Assembly (NCBI GenBank): GCA_031258715.1 | Contig: JAIRMN010000215.1 | Span: forward strand, 1 to 35,057 | DNA length: 35,057 bases | Direction of reading: 5' to 3' | Source: Zoogloeaceae bacterium | Lineage (GTDB): Bacteria > Pseudomonadota > Gammaproteobacteria > Burkholderiales > Rhodocyclaceae | Shown here: piece by piece, positions 16,362 through 23,904 of the stretch | Layout of the letters: each line of letters opens with the position of its first letter | Numbering within the stretch: position 1 is the first letter of the stretch | The notes under the pieces: generated by a model | What the model was told of the DNA's origin: nothing | Seen by the model: the letters and a program-made list of their open reading frames with translations, nothing else | The model's database searches: none | Position numbers and translations under genes: made by a program

Positions 16362-17501
16362 TCAGAACGTGTGTTTCAGGCCGATGTTGAAGCCGTTCTG
16401 GTAGCCTTCGCCGCCATTGGAGGCGTCGCCGACGGAGGCCGTGCGCCGCACCTTGTTGGCCTTCCTTCCATCCTCGTTGTCGTTACTGATGTCCGACACG
16501 GCGGCATAGAAATTGGTACGCCTGGAAAGCGCGTAGGTATAGCCCAGCGCCCATTGCTTGGCCTTGCCCGCGCTGTCATCCGTCTGGTCATCCAGCTTGG
16601 ATTGCGTGTAGGAAGCCTGGATGGCGTGTTTGCCAAACGGCACGGTCACGCCGAGGAGCCAGGATTTCAGGGTAATGTCGTCCCAACCCGGATTGGAGAC
16701 CGAGAGCTTGTTTTTGTCGTAGAAGGCATGGAGCCTCACCACCTTGAAATCATAGGTTCCGGCAACCGCCCAGTTGGTGATCTTGGGTTTTATCGCGCCC
16801 AGAATACCCGCGCCATCGTCGTCATCCTTGATGCGATGGTAGGAGAAGCCGACATCCAGCGGGCCGTTGGTGTAACGGGGCAACAGGGCGATTACGGTGT
16901 TGTCGTGATTATTCTCGACACTCTCCGTACCGATGGCGTTGGTCGAATAGGCCGCCGTCACATTGAATCCGCCCCAGCTTGGGGAAACATAGGCGACGGC
17001 GTTATCCACGCGCGTGGGGTCGAACAGGTTTTCGCCCGGAGCCTGGAGTCCCGACGCGAACACATTGCGGTATTGCCCGACCGTGCCGCTCCGGAAAGGA
17101 TCGATGCTGGAAACCAGGCTGTAGTGCGGCGCGTAAAGACGACCCGCGATGACCGTGCCGAAATTGCCGGTCAGCCCCAGATAAGCCTGGCGTCCAAACA
17201 GGCGGGAGCCGATAGCCGCAGGGCTTTGCCCCAAAGTACCGGTATCCCCCTGAAAGCCGCTTTCCAGCACGAACAGGGCCTTTATGCCGTTACCCAGGTC
17301 TTCTGTGCCCCTGAAGCCCAGGCGGTTACCGGAAGAAATGCCGGAATCGATGGCATTCTTGCTGCCGACGCCATCATTGACGTTATCGCCGCGATGCGAA
17401 AACCCTACATCGATCGACCCGTAAATCTGCACGTTGGTCTGGGCCAGCGCCACACCGGAAGCGGCGGCGGCAACAACCAGAACTATCAGCTTTTTCTGCA
17501 T
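16362..17501 (-). CDS. Gram-negative general porin (OmpC/PorB-like, trimeric)
   Basis: A 379-residue outer-membrane porin of the betaproteobacterial type. It begins MQKKLIVLVVAAAASGVALAQ, a signal peptide ending ALA-Q. TNVQIYGSIDVGF follows, then alternating beta-strands, GNRLGFRGTEDLGNG, GSRLFGRQAYLGLTG, and a C-terminal Phe (GLKHTF) as needed for BAM insertion. The ATG at 17501 has GGAG 7 nt before it; the 27 codons open further upstream lack a signal peptide and are rejected. It forms a diffusion pore for small solutes. It is a single-gene unit with its own terminator and a long AT-rich upstream region. Confidence 0.93.
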   Translation of the reverse strand: MQKKLIVLVVAAAASGVALAQTNVQIYGSIDVGFSHRGDNVNDGVGSKNAIDSGISSGNRLGFRGTEDLGNGIKALFVLESGFQGDTGTLGQSPAAIGSRLFGRQAYLGLTGNFGTVIAGRLYAPHYSLVSSIDPFRSGTVGQYRNVFASGLQAPGENLFDPTRVDNAVAYVSPSWGGFNVTAAYSTNAIGTESVENNHDNTVIALLPRYTNGPLDVGFSYHRIKDDDDGAGILGAIKPKITNWAVAGTYDFKVVRLHAFYDKNKLSVSNPGWDDITLKSWLLGVTVPFGKHAIQASYTQSKLDDQTDDSAGKAKQWALGYTYALSRRTNFYAAVSDISNDNEDGRKANKVRRTASVGDASNGGEGYQNGFNIGLKHTF

Positions 17502-17859
17502 GGAAATCTCCTTGTTTGTGTAAAAATGAAACAAATCCTTGCTGCTGCCCGAAAGATAACAAAACCATTTCCCCAATACCAAAGATTTATTGTTGCTTTA
17601 TTTATTACCTCCTTGTTTATAAAGCGACAATTATCCGGCCTCAGGAAACAGGCGGCAAGCGTCAGGAATCAAAGCGCCCCTGCCTCGTCATAGGCGCGGC
17701 GCGAAGCGCCGGCAACATCAGACCTTGATGGAATGGGCGCTGAATGAATGCGTCGCCGGCCTCACCCTTGCCGACGTGGTTCGGGAGGCCATCCGGGAAG
17801 CGCTGCATCCCGCCTGGGCGACGGCTTTGCGGGAACGCCCGCGCGACAGAAAAAACCGC
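17502..17859. other. Non-coding gap between porin and ispH
   Basis: This is the AT-rich upstream region of the porin. On the minus strand TTGTCG, 17 bp and TAATAA (about 17634-17606) is a weak promoter candidate. The segment 17690-17712 (GGCGCGAAGCGCCGGCAAC) resembles the central part of repeat family B. From 17728 an open frame (MEWALNECVAGLTLADVV and so on) has coding-like composition but runs into ispH on the other strand. It may be a gene remnant. Confidence 0.35.
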
Positions 17860-18843
17860 TCACCTCGGCGGACGGATTTCCGATCCCGAAGACTCGAGCG
17901 CGCGGGGAAGGTGAAAGAGAAGATGTTCATCCGCGCCCCGGATTTCCTCGATCCGGCTTTGCCGGCGGCTCCGGGCGGCCAGGGCTTGCAGGCATTCGAT
18001 GACTTGCGTCACTAGGATTTCCGGCGCGGAAGCGCCCGCGGTGACGCCGACGCGATCCCTGTCCGAAATCCAGGCGGGATCGATTTCCTCGGCGGAATTC
18101 ACCAGATACGCGGCAACGCCCCTGCTGGCGGCAACTTCGCGCAGACGGCGGGAATTGGAACTCTTGGGACTGCCCACCACCAGCACCGGATCGCAACGCG
18201 CCGCCAGAAGCTTGACCGCGTCCTGGCGGTTCTGGGTCGCGTAGCAGATGTCATCCTTGCGCGGCCCCTGGATCTCCGGAAAACGCTGTTTCAGGGTCAC
18301 GACAATCTGTCCGGCCTCTTCCACGGAAAGCGTGGTCTGGGTCACGAAAGACAGGGCGTCGGGCCGGGCGACGACAAGCCTTGCCGCGTCCTCCACATTT
18401 TCCACCAGATACATGCCCGTCTCGCTCTGACCCATCGTGCCCTCGACTTCCGGGTGCCCCCTGTGGCCGATCATCACTACTTCGCGCCCCTGGGCGCGCA
18501 TCTTGCCGACTTCGAGATGCACCTTGGTCACCAGCGGACAGGTAGCGTCCAGGACATTCAGTCCGCGCCCCGCCGCCGCCGCGCGCACCGACCTGGAAAC
18601 GCCGTGGGCGCTGAAAATCAGGACGCCGCCGGGCGGCGCTTCATCCACTTCCTCGATGAAGACCGCGCCTTTCGCCCGAAGGCGGTCGCAAACAAAGGGG
18701 TTATGCACGACTTCATGCCGGACATAGACCGGCGCGCCGTATTTTTCCAGGGCGCGCTCCACAATGCCGATGGCGCGGGTCACGCCCGCGCAGAAGCCGC
18801 GCGGATTGGCCAGCAGGATGCGCAAGGGTTCAGAGGACGGCAA
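17860..18843 (-). CDS. ispH: 4-Hydroxy-3-methylbut-2-enyl diphosphate reductase
   Basis: A 327-residue iron-sulfur enzyme, the last step of the MEP isoprenoid pathway, making IPP and DMAPP from HMBPP. The three cluster cysteines are visible: GFCAGV (Cys18), LDATCPLV (Cys102) and [11 protein letters not shown] (Cys200). [30 protein letters not shown] and [11 protein letters not shown] are family signatures. The start overlaps the end of fkpB by 14 bp, the classic fkpB-ispH arrangement. The last about 40 residues (after VIECLQAL) are more variable, as is common. Confidence 0.96.
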   Translation of the reverse strand: MPSSEPLRILLANPRGFCAGVTRAIGIVERALEKYGAPVYVRHEVVHNPFVCDRLRAKGAVFIEEVDEAPPGGVLIFSAHGVSRSVRAAAAGRGLNVLDATCPLVTKVHLEVGKMRAQGREVVMIGHRGHPEVEGTMGQSETGMYLVENVEDAARLVVARPDALSFVTQTTLSVEEAGQIVVTLKQRFPEIQGPRKDDICYATQNRQDAVKLLAARCDPVLVVGSPKSSNSRRLREVAASRGVAAYLVNSAEEIDPAWISDRDRVGVTAGASAPEILVTQVIECLQALAARSRRQSRIEEIRGADEHLLFHLPRALESSGSEIRPPR

Positions 18844-19255
18844 TGATATTCACCTCGAAACAGATCCGCTTGCCCGCCAGCGGATGATTGAAATCAAAGG
18901 TGGCGTGCGTCTCGGAAAGCGCGCGCAAAAACCCGGAAAAGGGCGCGCCGTCCGGCGCGGAAAATTCCACGAGCGCGCCTTCCCGCAGGACGATATCCGG
19001 CGGCAGCGCGGCGCGGGCAATGCGCTCGACGAGACGCGGATTCACCGCGCCAAAGGCTTCTTCCGGCAAGAGATCGAAAACCCGGCGCGCGCCTTCTTCC
19101 AGGCCGATGAGACGGGCTTCCAGTTGCGGCGCCAGTTGTCCGCCGCCCATTTGCAGCGTGGCGGGCGAAAGATCAAAAGTGGAAACGAAGGTCTCGCCCT
19201 CCGGCGTGGAGACGCGATAATGCAAAGTGAGATAACTGTCGGCTTGAATCTGCAT
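18830..19255 (-). CDS. fkpB: FKBP-type peptidyl-prolyl isomerase, SlpA/FkpB type
   Basis: A 141-residue short FKBP with a peptidyl-prolyl isomerase domain and an inserted chaperone flap (residues about 70-125). [38 protein letters not shown] and [16 protein letters not shown] are the family landmarks. The start MQIQADSY at 19255 was chosen because upstream codons do not fit the fold; its Shine-Dalgarno is poor. It overlaps ispH downstream, so the two are co-transcribed and translationally coupled. It probably assists folding in the cytoplasm; there is no signal peptide. It diverges from nifL. Confidence 0.92.
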   Translation of the reverse strand: MQIQADSYLTLHYRVSTPEGETFVSTFDLSPATLQMGGGQLAPQLEARLIGLEEGARRVFDLLPEEAFGAVNPRLVERIARAALPPDIVLREGALVEFSAPDGAPFSGFLRALSETHATFDFNHPLAGKRICFEVNIIAVL

Positions 19256-19436
19256 TCTGGCTAAAAGACTAAAGTCGCGCGCGAACATGAAGCGTCGCAG
19301 TGTTGAGGAAACGCGCCTCGCCGTCAATGCCCATTACGCCCGATTGCTCCGTCCCCGCTCCCCATTTTGGTGCGAAAAGCGGGTTCGACTGCCGGGTCTC
19401 ATCGATAACCCATTGAAAAAAAAACGAAAAATGAAG

Positions 19437-19452
19437 TGGCACAAAATATGCA
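19437..19452 (+). promoter_or_regulatory. Sigma-54 (-24/-12) promoter of nifLA
   Basis: TGGCACAAAATATGCA matches TGGCAC-N5-TTGCA at all positions but one (A for the first T of TTGC). The GG and GC dinucleotides have the required 10-bp gap. Transcription would start about 12 nt further on, leaving a leader of about 25 nt before the ATG at 19490. An imperfect NtrC-like dyad, CTCCCC-N5-GGTGCG (19358-19374), and an A-rich tract (19415-19430) lie upstream. No NifA site (TGT-N10-ACA) was seen between 19256 and 19436. Confidence 0.65.
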
Positions 19453-19489
19453 TATCGGGCGCATCCGGTTTTGGGCGGGAGCGTATCGC

Positions 19490-20248
19490 ATGTTTCAGGG
19501 TTCGCGGCATGAGAGCCTCTATCACCGCGCGCAGGAAAACGCGCGCCTGGTGGCGCTTGGGGCGCAGGTGGCGGAGGAGGAACACGCCGCCGCTCTGCGC
19601 GAAAGCCTTTCCGCCACGCTTTTCCGCCTCGAAGGGCCATTGAACGTCATGGCTTCCGTCATCGCCCGCCTGCAATCGCGCGAACCCGACATGGCAAAGG
19701 CGCTGCAATCCGCCCTGCAGGAAGGCCGCGCCCACCTGGAAGACCTGCGCCAACTGATCGCGCAAAGCCACCAGGAGGCCATCTCACCCGTCAATCTCAA
19801 CGAGGCGCTGCGCGACGTGCTGAATGTGTGCACGCCCCGCCTTTTGGCCTCCGGCATAACCCTCCACTGGCAGCCCGCCGCCATCCTGCCAAGCGTCCTG
19901 GGACGTCCCATCGAACTGCGCGCGCTCTTCAAGGCGCTGGTGGACAACGCCATCGACGCCCTCTCCACGCGCGGCTGGAAAACGCGCGAAATCCGCCTGG
20001 CGACACGCGCCGAAACAGGCGTGCTCGTCTCAATCGAAGATACCGGTCCCGGCATTCCCGCCGGGCTGGAAATCAAGGTCTTCGAACCCTTCTTCACGAC
20101 CCACGCGCGCCGCACGGGACACCTGGGCACGGGACTCTCGCGCGCCCAACAGGTCGTGACCGAACACGGCGGCCTCCTGGATCTCCTGCCCGCGCCAGGC
20201 GGCGGCTGCCGCGTCCTCGTGGAACTGCCGACAAGGAACGCCGCATGA
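19490..20248 (+). CDS. nifL: NifL-type anti-activator, C-terminal module only (no PAS domains)
   Basis: A 252-residue protein that matches the C-terminal half of NifL, the flavoprotein that holds NifA inactive under oxygen or fixed nitrogen. It has the pseudo-H region (LSATLFRLEGPLNVMAS, without the phospho-acceptor His), LNEALRDVLNVC, an N box (FKALVDNAIDAL), a G1 box (EDTGPGIP), an F box (FEPFFTT) and a G2 box (GHLGTGLS). Typical NifL is about 500 residues with two N-terminal PAS domains. These are absent, and only 180 bp separate it from fkpB. The ATG at 19490 was chosen because it lies behind the sigma-54 promoter and GGGAG; a GTG at 19436 lies inside the promoter. The stop overlaps the nifA start (ATGA). 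A generic kinase is less likely given that neighbour. Confidence 0.82.
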   Translation: MFQGSRHESLYHRAQENARLVALGAQVAEEEHAAALRESLSATLFRLEGPLNVMASVIARLQSREPDMAKALQSALQEGRAHLEDLRQLIAQSHQEAISPVNLNEALRDVLNVCTPRLLASGITLHWQPAAILPSVLGRPIELRALFKALVDNAIDALSTRGWKTREIRLATRAETGVLVSIEDTGPGIPAGLEIKVFEPFFTTHARRTGHLGTGLSRAQQVVTEHGGLLDLLPAPGGGCRVLVELPTRNAA

Positions 20249-21822
20249 ATACGGCGAGCATGAAGGCCGAATTCCGCGCCAACGCGCCGCATGGCCTGCA
20301 TCTGCTGCACCTCGACGCCCTCTATGGCATAAGCCAGGTGCTTTCCCGTTCGCTCGATTACCACGAAACCATACAGGAAGTGCTGCGTATCCTCGACGAA
20401 TCCGCCGAGCTGGGACGAGGATTGATCAGCGTGCTGGAACCGGACGGCAGCCTCTTGGTGCAATCCGTGCACGGCGTGGATACCGCCCGCCTGGAACAGC
20501 CCGTGCGCTACCAGTCCGGCGAGGGCGTGCTGGGATTCGTCATGGAAAAAAACCGCACGGTCATCTTGCGGCGCGTACAGGATGAACGGCGCTTCTCCAA
20601 CAAGACAGGCGTCTATGACCCGGATCTCCCCTTCATCGCCGCGCCAATCAAGGTCGCGGGCAACTTGCAGGGCGTGCTGGCCGTGCAGCCCCAAAGCAGG
20701 GACGAGACTTTTTTGGAAGATCGCGCGCACTTCCTGGAAATGATCGCCAACCTGATTGGCCAGAGCCTGCGCCTTTCTTTGCAAGTGGAACAGGAAAAAC
20801 GCTCGATACTCGAAGAGCGCGATCTGCTGCGACGCGCCGTGCGCCATCAACACGGCTTCGACAGCATCGTGGGACGTTCCGGGGCGATGCTGCGGATATT
20901 CGAACAAGTGCGGCTGGTGGCCAAATGGAACACCACCGTCCTGATTCGCGGCGAGACGGGCACCGGCAAGGAATTGATTGCCAACGCCATCCACTACAAC
21001 TCACCACGGGCGCGCGGCGCGCTGGTCAAGCTGAACTGCGCCGCGCTGCCGGAAAACCTCCTCGAATCCGAACTCTTTGGACACGAACGCGGCGCCTTTA
21101 CCGGCGCGCTCTGTAGCCGGAAAGGACGCTTCGAACAGGCCGACGGCGGCACATTGTTCCTGGACGAAATCGGCGAAATTTCCCCGGCTTTCCAGGCCAA
21201 GCTGCTGCGCGTCCTGCAGGAAGGCGAATTCGAGCGCGTCGGCGGCAGCCGCAGCATCAAGGCGGATGTCCGCATCATCACCGCCACGAACCGCAACCTG
21301 GAAGCGGCAGTGGATGACGGCGATTTCCGCGAAGACCTGTTCTATCGCCTGAACGTCATGCCGCTCAACTTGCCGCCACTGCGCGAACGACTGGAAGACA
21401 TCCCCGATATTTGCCATCACCTGCTCCTGAAAATCGGAGACGCTCAAAAACGCAAGCTGAGCCTCACCGACGCGGCGCTGTGCCGCCTCGCCCGCTACGA
21501 CTGGCCCGGCAATGTGCGCGAACTGGAAAACTGCCTGGAACGCGCCGCCGTGCTCTCCGAAAACGGCCAGATCGACGAGGAATCGATCCGCTTCCGCGGA
21601 CGCGAACGCGCTCCCGCCCATCCGCCCGCCCCGGCACACCCCCCAACAGAAGACAACGCCGCCCATTCCAACACAGACACGACCTTCGAACGCGACCGCG
21701 TCATCGCGGCGCTGGAACAGACCGGCTGGGTACAAGCCAAGGCCGCCCGCCTCCTCAACATGACCTCTCGCCAAATCGCCTATCGCATCCAAACCCTGAA
21801 AATCGACCTAAAACAACTCTAG
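20245..21822 (+). CDS. nifA: Nif-specific transcriptional activator NifA
   Basis: A 525-residue sigma-54-dependent activator of nitrogenase genes. An N-terminal GAF domain (about 25-180) is followed by an AAA+ domain with Walker A GETGTGKE (236-243), the sigma-54-contact loop GAFTGA (283-288), Walker [10 protein letters not shown] (about 303-311) and [19 protein letters not shown]. The C-terminal helix-turn-helix ends [12 protein letters not shown], a hallmark of NifA. The cysteine pair that makes rhizobial NifA oxygen-sensitive was not seen in the linker, as expected for the NifL-controlled class. A Pro-rich linker (about 455-475) precedes the HTH. The ATG overlaps the nifL stop, so the two are coupled. 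No nif structural genes lie in the window. Confidence 0.93.
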   Translation: MNTASMKAEFRANAPHGLHLLHLDALYGISQVLSRSLDYHETIQEVLRILDESAELGRGLISVLEPDGSLLVQSVHGVDTARLEQPVRYQSGEGVLGFVMEKNRTVILRRVQDERRFSNKTGVYDPDLPFIAAPIKVAGNLQGVLAVQPQSRDETFLEDRAHFLEMIANLIGQSLRLSLQVEQEKRSILEERDLLRRAVRHQHGFDSIVGRSGAMLRIFEQVRLVAKWNTTVLIRGETGTGKELIANAIHYNSPRARGALVKLNCAALPENLLESELFGHERGAFTGALCSRKGRFEQADGGTLFLDEIGEISPAFQAKLLRVLQEGEFERVGGSRSIKADVRIITATNRNLEAAVDDGDFREDLFYRLNVMPLNLPPLRERLEDIPDICHHLLLKIGDAQKRKLSLTDAALCRLARYDWPGNVRELENCLERAAVLSENGQIDEESIRFRGRERAPAHPPAPAHPPTEDNAAHSNTDTTFERDRVIAALEQTGWVQAKAARLLNMTSRQIAYRIQTLKIDLKQL

Positions 21823-21894
21823 TCCTGGCGGGCGACGGGTTCTATCGGATTGCAGCGCGGGATTGCAGTGCGTACTGGCGGATGGCGATATATG

Positions 21895-22030
21895 CCTCCC
21901 CGCCCCGTCATTCCCTGAAAGGGTCCCAACCTCGTTAAAAACGGGGCGCGAAGCGATGAAGCAATCCAGCCTCGTAACCCGCGGCTTGATGCGCCAGCAA
22001 CTTTTCTGTTCTCTGTCTTCTGCCCTCTTT
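21895..22030 (-). repeat. Dispersed repeat family B, copy 3
   Basis: Read on the minus strand from about 22030: GGCAGAAGACAGAGAACAG, AAAAGTTGCTGGCGCATCAA, GCCGCGGGTTACGAGGC, then TGGATTGCTTCATCGCTTCG. This gap (21823-22047) has no gene. The head of the repeat lies directly before the -10 of the zapB-like gene. Confidence 0.6.
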
Positions 22031-22031
22031 T

Positions 22032-22040
22032 TGGTATAGT
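22032..22040 (+). promoter_or_regulatory. Extended -10 promoter for the zapB-like gene, leaderless
   Basis: TGGTATAGT, a TG-extended -10, ends 7 nt before the ATG at 22048, so a transcript would start at about the A of ATG. No -35 consensus or Shine-Dalgarno is visible. Confidence 0.5.
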
Positions 22041-22047
22041 GCGCGTC

Positions 22048-22248
22048 ATGGAACAGAAACTTGATCTCCTCGCGGAAAAGATAGAACAGGTAAGCGCCTT
22101 GGTTGCGCGTTTGCGCGACGAAAAGGCGGCGCTGGCGGAGCGGCTTTTGGCGGCGGAATCCGGGCGGACGGCATTGCAACAGAGCATGGAGGCCGCGCGT
22201 TCGCGTATCGAGGCGTTGATACAGCAATTGCCGGAAGGAAAAACTTAA
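22048..22248 (+). CDS. ZapB-like coiled-coil protein upstream of zapA
   Basis: A 66-residue protein, almost entirely one coiled coil (heptads through EQKLDLLAEKIEQVSALVARL to ARSRIEALIQQL). Short coiled-coil genes of this type, annotated as ZapB/TIGR02449-like, regularly precede zapA in betaproteobacteria and are thought to act at the Z-ring. The ATG at 22048 was preferred over a GTG three codons upstream because that GTG lies in the -10 region. It ends 3 bp before zapA and is co-transcribed with it. Strict homology to enterobacterial ZapB is not shown by the sequence alone. Confidence 0.75.
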   Translation: MEQKLDLLAEKIEQVSALVARLRDEKAALAERLLAAESGRTALQQSMEAARSRIEALIQQLPEGKT

Positions 22249-22251
22249 GCG

Positions 22252-22599
22252 ATGAACGACACGGCCAACTTTCTCGATGTGCGTATTCTCGGATGCGAAT
22301 ACCGGATCGTCTGCCCGCCAGGGAAAGAAGAAGCCTTGCAGGCGGCGGTCAGGATGGTAGACGAGCGGATGCGGGAAATCGCCGACAAGACCCGGAGCAA
22401 CCAGCCGGATCGTGTGGCGGTGATGGCGGCGCTGAACATCGCCAACGAATACCTGTCCGCATTGGCCGAAAACCGCGCGGGTGGACAGACAGACGAGACG
22501 CCCACCGCCACGGCAACAAATTTTGACAGTCCTGTTTTGAAGCGTAAAATTGACGACATGGACACACGTTTGACGACGCTTCTGGAAATCGCTTCCTGA
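22252..22599 (+). CDS. zapA: Cell division protein ZapA
   Basis: A 115-residue protein. ZapA tetramers bundle FtsZ filaments at midcell. The N-terminal globular part has FLDVRILGCEYRIVCPPGKEE, followed by LQAAVRMVDERMREI and RVAVMAALNIANEYL, then a C-terminal coiled coil (KRKIDDMDTRLTTLLE). The middle linker (ENRAGGQTDETPTATATN) is longer than usual. The gene begins 3 bp after the zapB-like gene. A small terminator overlaps its stop codon, and 6S RNA follows, the common order in this group. Confidence 0.92.
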   Translation: MNDTANFLDVRILGCEYRIVCPPGKEEALQAAVRMVDERMREIADKTRSNQPDRVAVMAALNIANEYLSALAENRAGGQTDETPTATATNFDSPVLKRKIDDMDTRLTTLLEIAS

Positions 22600-22619
22600 G
22601 GGATATTCCCTCGGGTTTT
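22598..22619 (+). terminator. Terminator after zapA
   Basis: The stem GAGGGA-TAT-TCCCTC overlaps the zapA stop codon and is followed by GGGTTTTCTTTC. The stem is short (6 bp), so strength is moderate. Confidence 0.5.
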
Positions 22620-22649
22620 CTTTCTGGATCCTTTTCCGGTCGGTCGTGT

Positions 22650-22845
22650 CCACCAGGTGTTCCCTGCGGCGTTGGTCGAGGCCATATATTCTTTGAACCA
22701 ATGCTTGATGGCATTGGCTGCGGACTTTCAGGCTGATGTTGCGGGCGGCTCTCGTCAGCCGCCCCTGATTCGGCGGGAATGCGGCCACCTTGAACCTCGG
22801 TTCAGGATGCCGGTCTCGACTGCGCTCGCGGGGAGCCAGGATACG
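22650..22845 (+). ncRNA. ssrS: 6S RNA
   Basis: A structured region directly after zapA, where 6S RNA is found in beta- and gammaproteobacteria. The 5' part CCCTGCGGCGTTGGTCGAGGCC and the 3' part CACCTTGAACCTCGGTTCAGG resemble the conserved 6S sequences. GGTCGAG pairs with CTCGAC to close the central bubble, and the apical hairpin is GGGCGGCT / AGCCGCCC. 6S RNA mimics an open promoter and binds sigma-70 RNA polymerase in stationary phase. The ends are estimated to within about 10 nt. Confidence 0.82.
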
Positions 22846-22847
22846 CC

Positions 22848-22878
22848 AGGGGCGGCTTTTCTTGAGCCGCCCCTTTGT
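22848..22878 (+). terminator. Rho-independent terminator after 6S RNA
   Basis: The perfect 10-bp stem AGGGGCGGCT / AGCCGCCCCT (22848-22857, 22865-22874) has a 7-nt loop, followed by TTGTTTTT. Confidence 0.85.
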
Positions 22879-22945
22879 TTTTGGCGCTTTGTGGCGTTTC
22901 CCGGAAAACCGGGCAAAGCGTTTCGGGCATGGAGTAAAACGCGCG

Positions 22946-23743
22946 ATGACAATCTGGTGGCTGCTGTATCCGCTGCTCGGCGCGATAACGGGCTTTTTTG
23001 CGGGACTTTTGGGGATTGGCGGCGGCGCGGTCATGGTGCCGCTCCTGGTCGTGCTGTTTTCGGCGCAGGGACTGGGCGGCGATGAAATCATGCGCATGGC
23101 GCTGGGCACTTCCATGGCGACCATCCTCTTCACCGCCATCGCCAGCGTGCGCGCCCACCATCGACACCAGGCGGTAGAATGGCGCATCGTCTTCGTCATC
23201 ACGCCGGGAATCCTGCTGGGAACCTTGTTGGGCGCGCGCCTGGCAAGCCGGGTCTCTTCCACCGCCCTGGCGCTCCTGTTCGTGGTCTTCATCCTCTATG
23301 TCGCCGCGCAGATGATAGCGGGATTCAACCCCAAGGCTAGCCGGAATATGCCCGGAGCATTTGAAACAGCCTTGGCGGGCGTGGGCATTGGCGCGTTTTC
23401 CTGTCTGGTGGCAATCGGCGGCGGCGCGTTGTCGGTGCCTTTCATGCTCTGGTGCAACGTGCGCGCCCAACACGCCATCGGCACCTCGGCGGCCATCGGC
23501 TTTCCCATCGCCCTCGGCGGCGCGGCAGGCTACATGATCAACGGCTGGCAAAATCCCGCCCTGCCGTCCTACAGTGTCGGTTTCGTCTATTTGCCCGCCG
23601 TGGCGGGCATGGTCGTCGCCAGCATGTTGACCGCCCCACTGGGCGCAACCCTGACCCACCGGCTGCCCGTAAAACGCCTGCGCCAGATTTTCGCCGCCGT
23701 CCTCCTGCTGCTGGCCTTCTCCATGCTCATGAAGTTGCTTTGA
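22946..23743 (+). CDS. TauE/SafE family permease (sulfite/anion exporter type)
   Basis: A 265-residue integral membrane protein with about eight helices in two related halves, each carrying the family's Gly-rich turn: FFAGLLGIGGGAVMVPLL near the start and FSCLVAIGGGALSVPFM in the middle. MALGTSMATI and AIGTSAAIGFPIAL are the paired signature segments. Members export sulfite, sulfoacetate or other small anions across the inner membrane; the substrate here is not indicated by neighbours. The ATG at 22946 follows GGAG at somewhat wide spacing. The frame upstream runs into the 6S terminator and was rejected. The gene is monocistronic. Confidence 0.9.
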   Translation: MTIWWLLYPLLGAITGFFAGLLGIGGGAVMVPLLVVLFSAQGLGGDEIMRMALGTSMATILFTAIASVRAHHRHQAVEWRIVFVITPGILLGTLLGARLASRVSSTALALLFVVFILYVAAQMIAGFNPKASRNMPGAFETALAGVGIGAFSCLVAIGGGALSVPFMLWCNVRAQHAIGTSAAIGFPIALGGAAGYMINGWQNPALPSYSVGFVYLPAVAGMVVASMLTAPLGATLTHRLPVKRLRQIFAAVLLLLAFSMLMKLL

Positions 23744-23748
23744 TCAGG

Positions 23749-23860
23749 GATCAGAAGACAGAAGACAGAAAAATTACCGGCGCTTCGCGCCGAGGGTTAG
23801 GCGTCTGGGTTACTTCGTCGCTCCGCTCCTTAGGAATGGCGGAGCGGAGCGTCATTTCCC
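23749..23860 (+). repeat. Dispersed repeat family B, copy 4, with a strong hairpin
   Basis: This starts a few bases after the permease stop: CAGAAGACAGAAGACAGAAA, AATTACCGGCGCTTCGCGCC, GAGGGTTAGGCGTCTGGGTT, then ACTTCGTCG. It runs into the perfect 11-bp hairpin CGCTCCGCTCC / GGAGCGGAGCG (23819-23829, 23841-23851). It separates two convergent genes and may act as a bidirectional transcription stop, although a T-run is lacking. Confidence 0.6.
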
Positions 23861-23904
23861 AGCGCGGAACCTCCTCAGTCCCGCCAGGGCCTGCCGCCCG
23901 CCGG

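Noticed and set aside
19256-19436. NifA-type upstream activating site (TGT-N10-ACA)
   Set aside because: No match was found. A TGT at 19301 lacks the ACA partner at the correct distance.
19436-19489. Earlier GTG (19436) or ATG (19448) starts for nifL
   Set aside because: Both lie in or right after the sigma-54 element, upstream of the expected transcript start.
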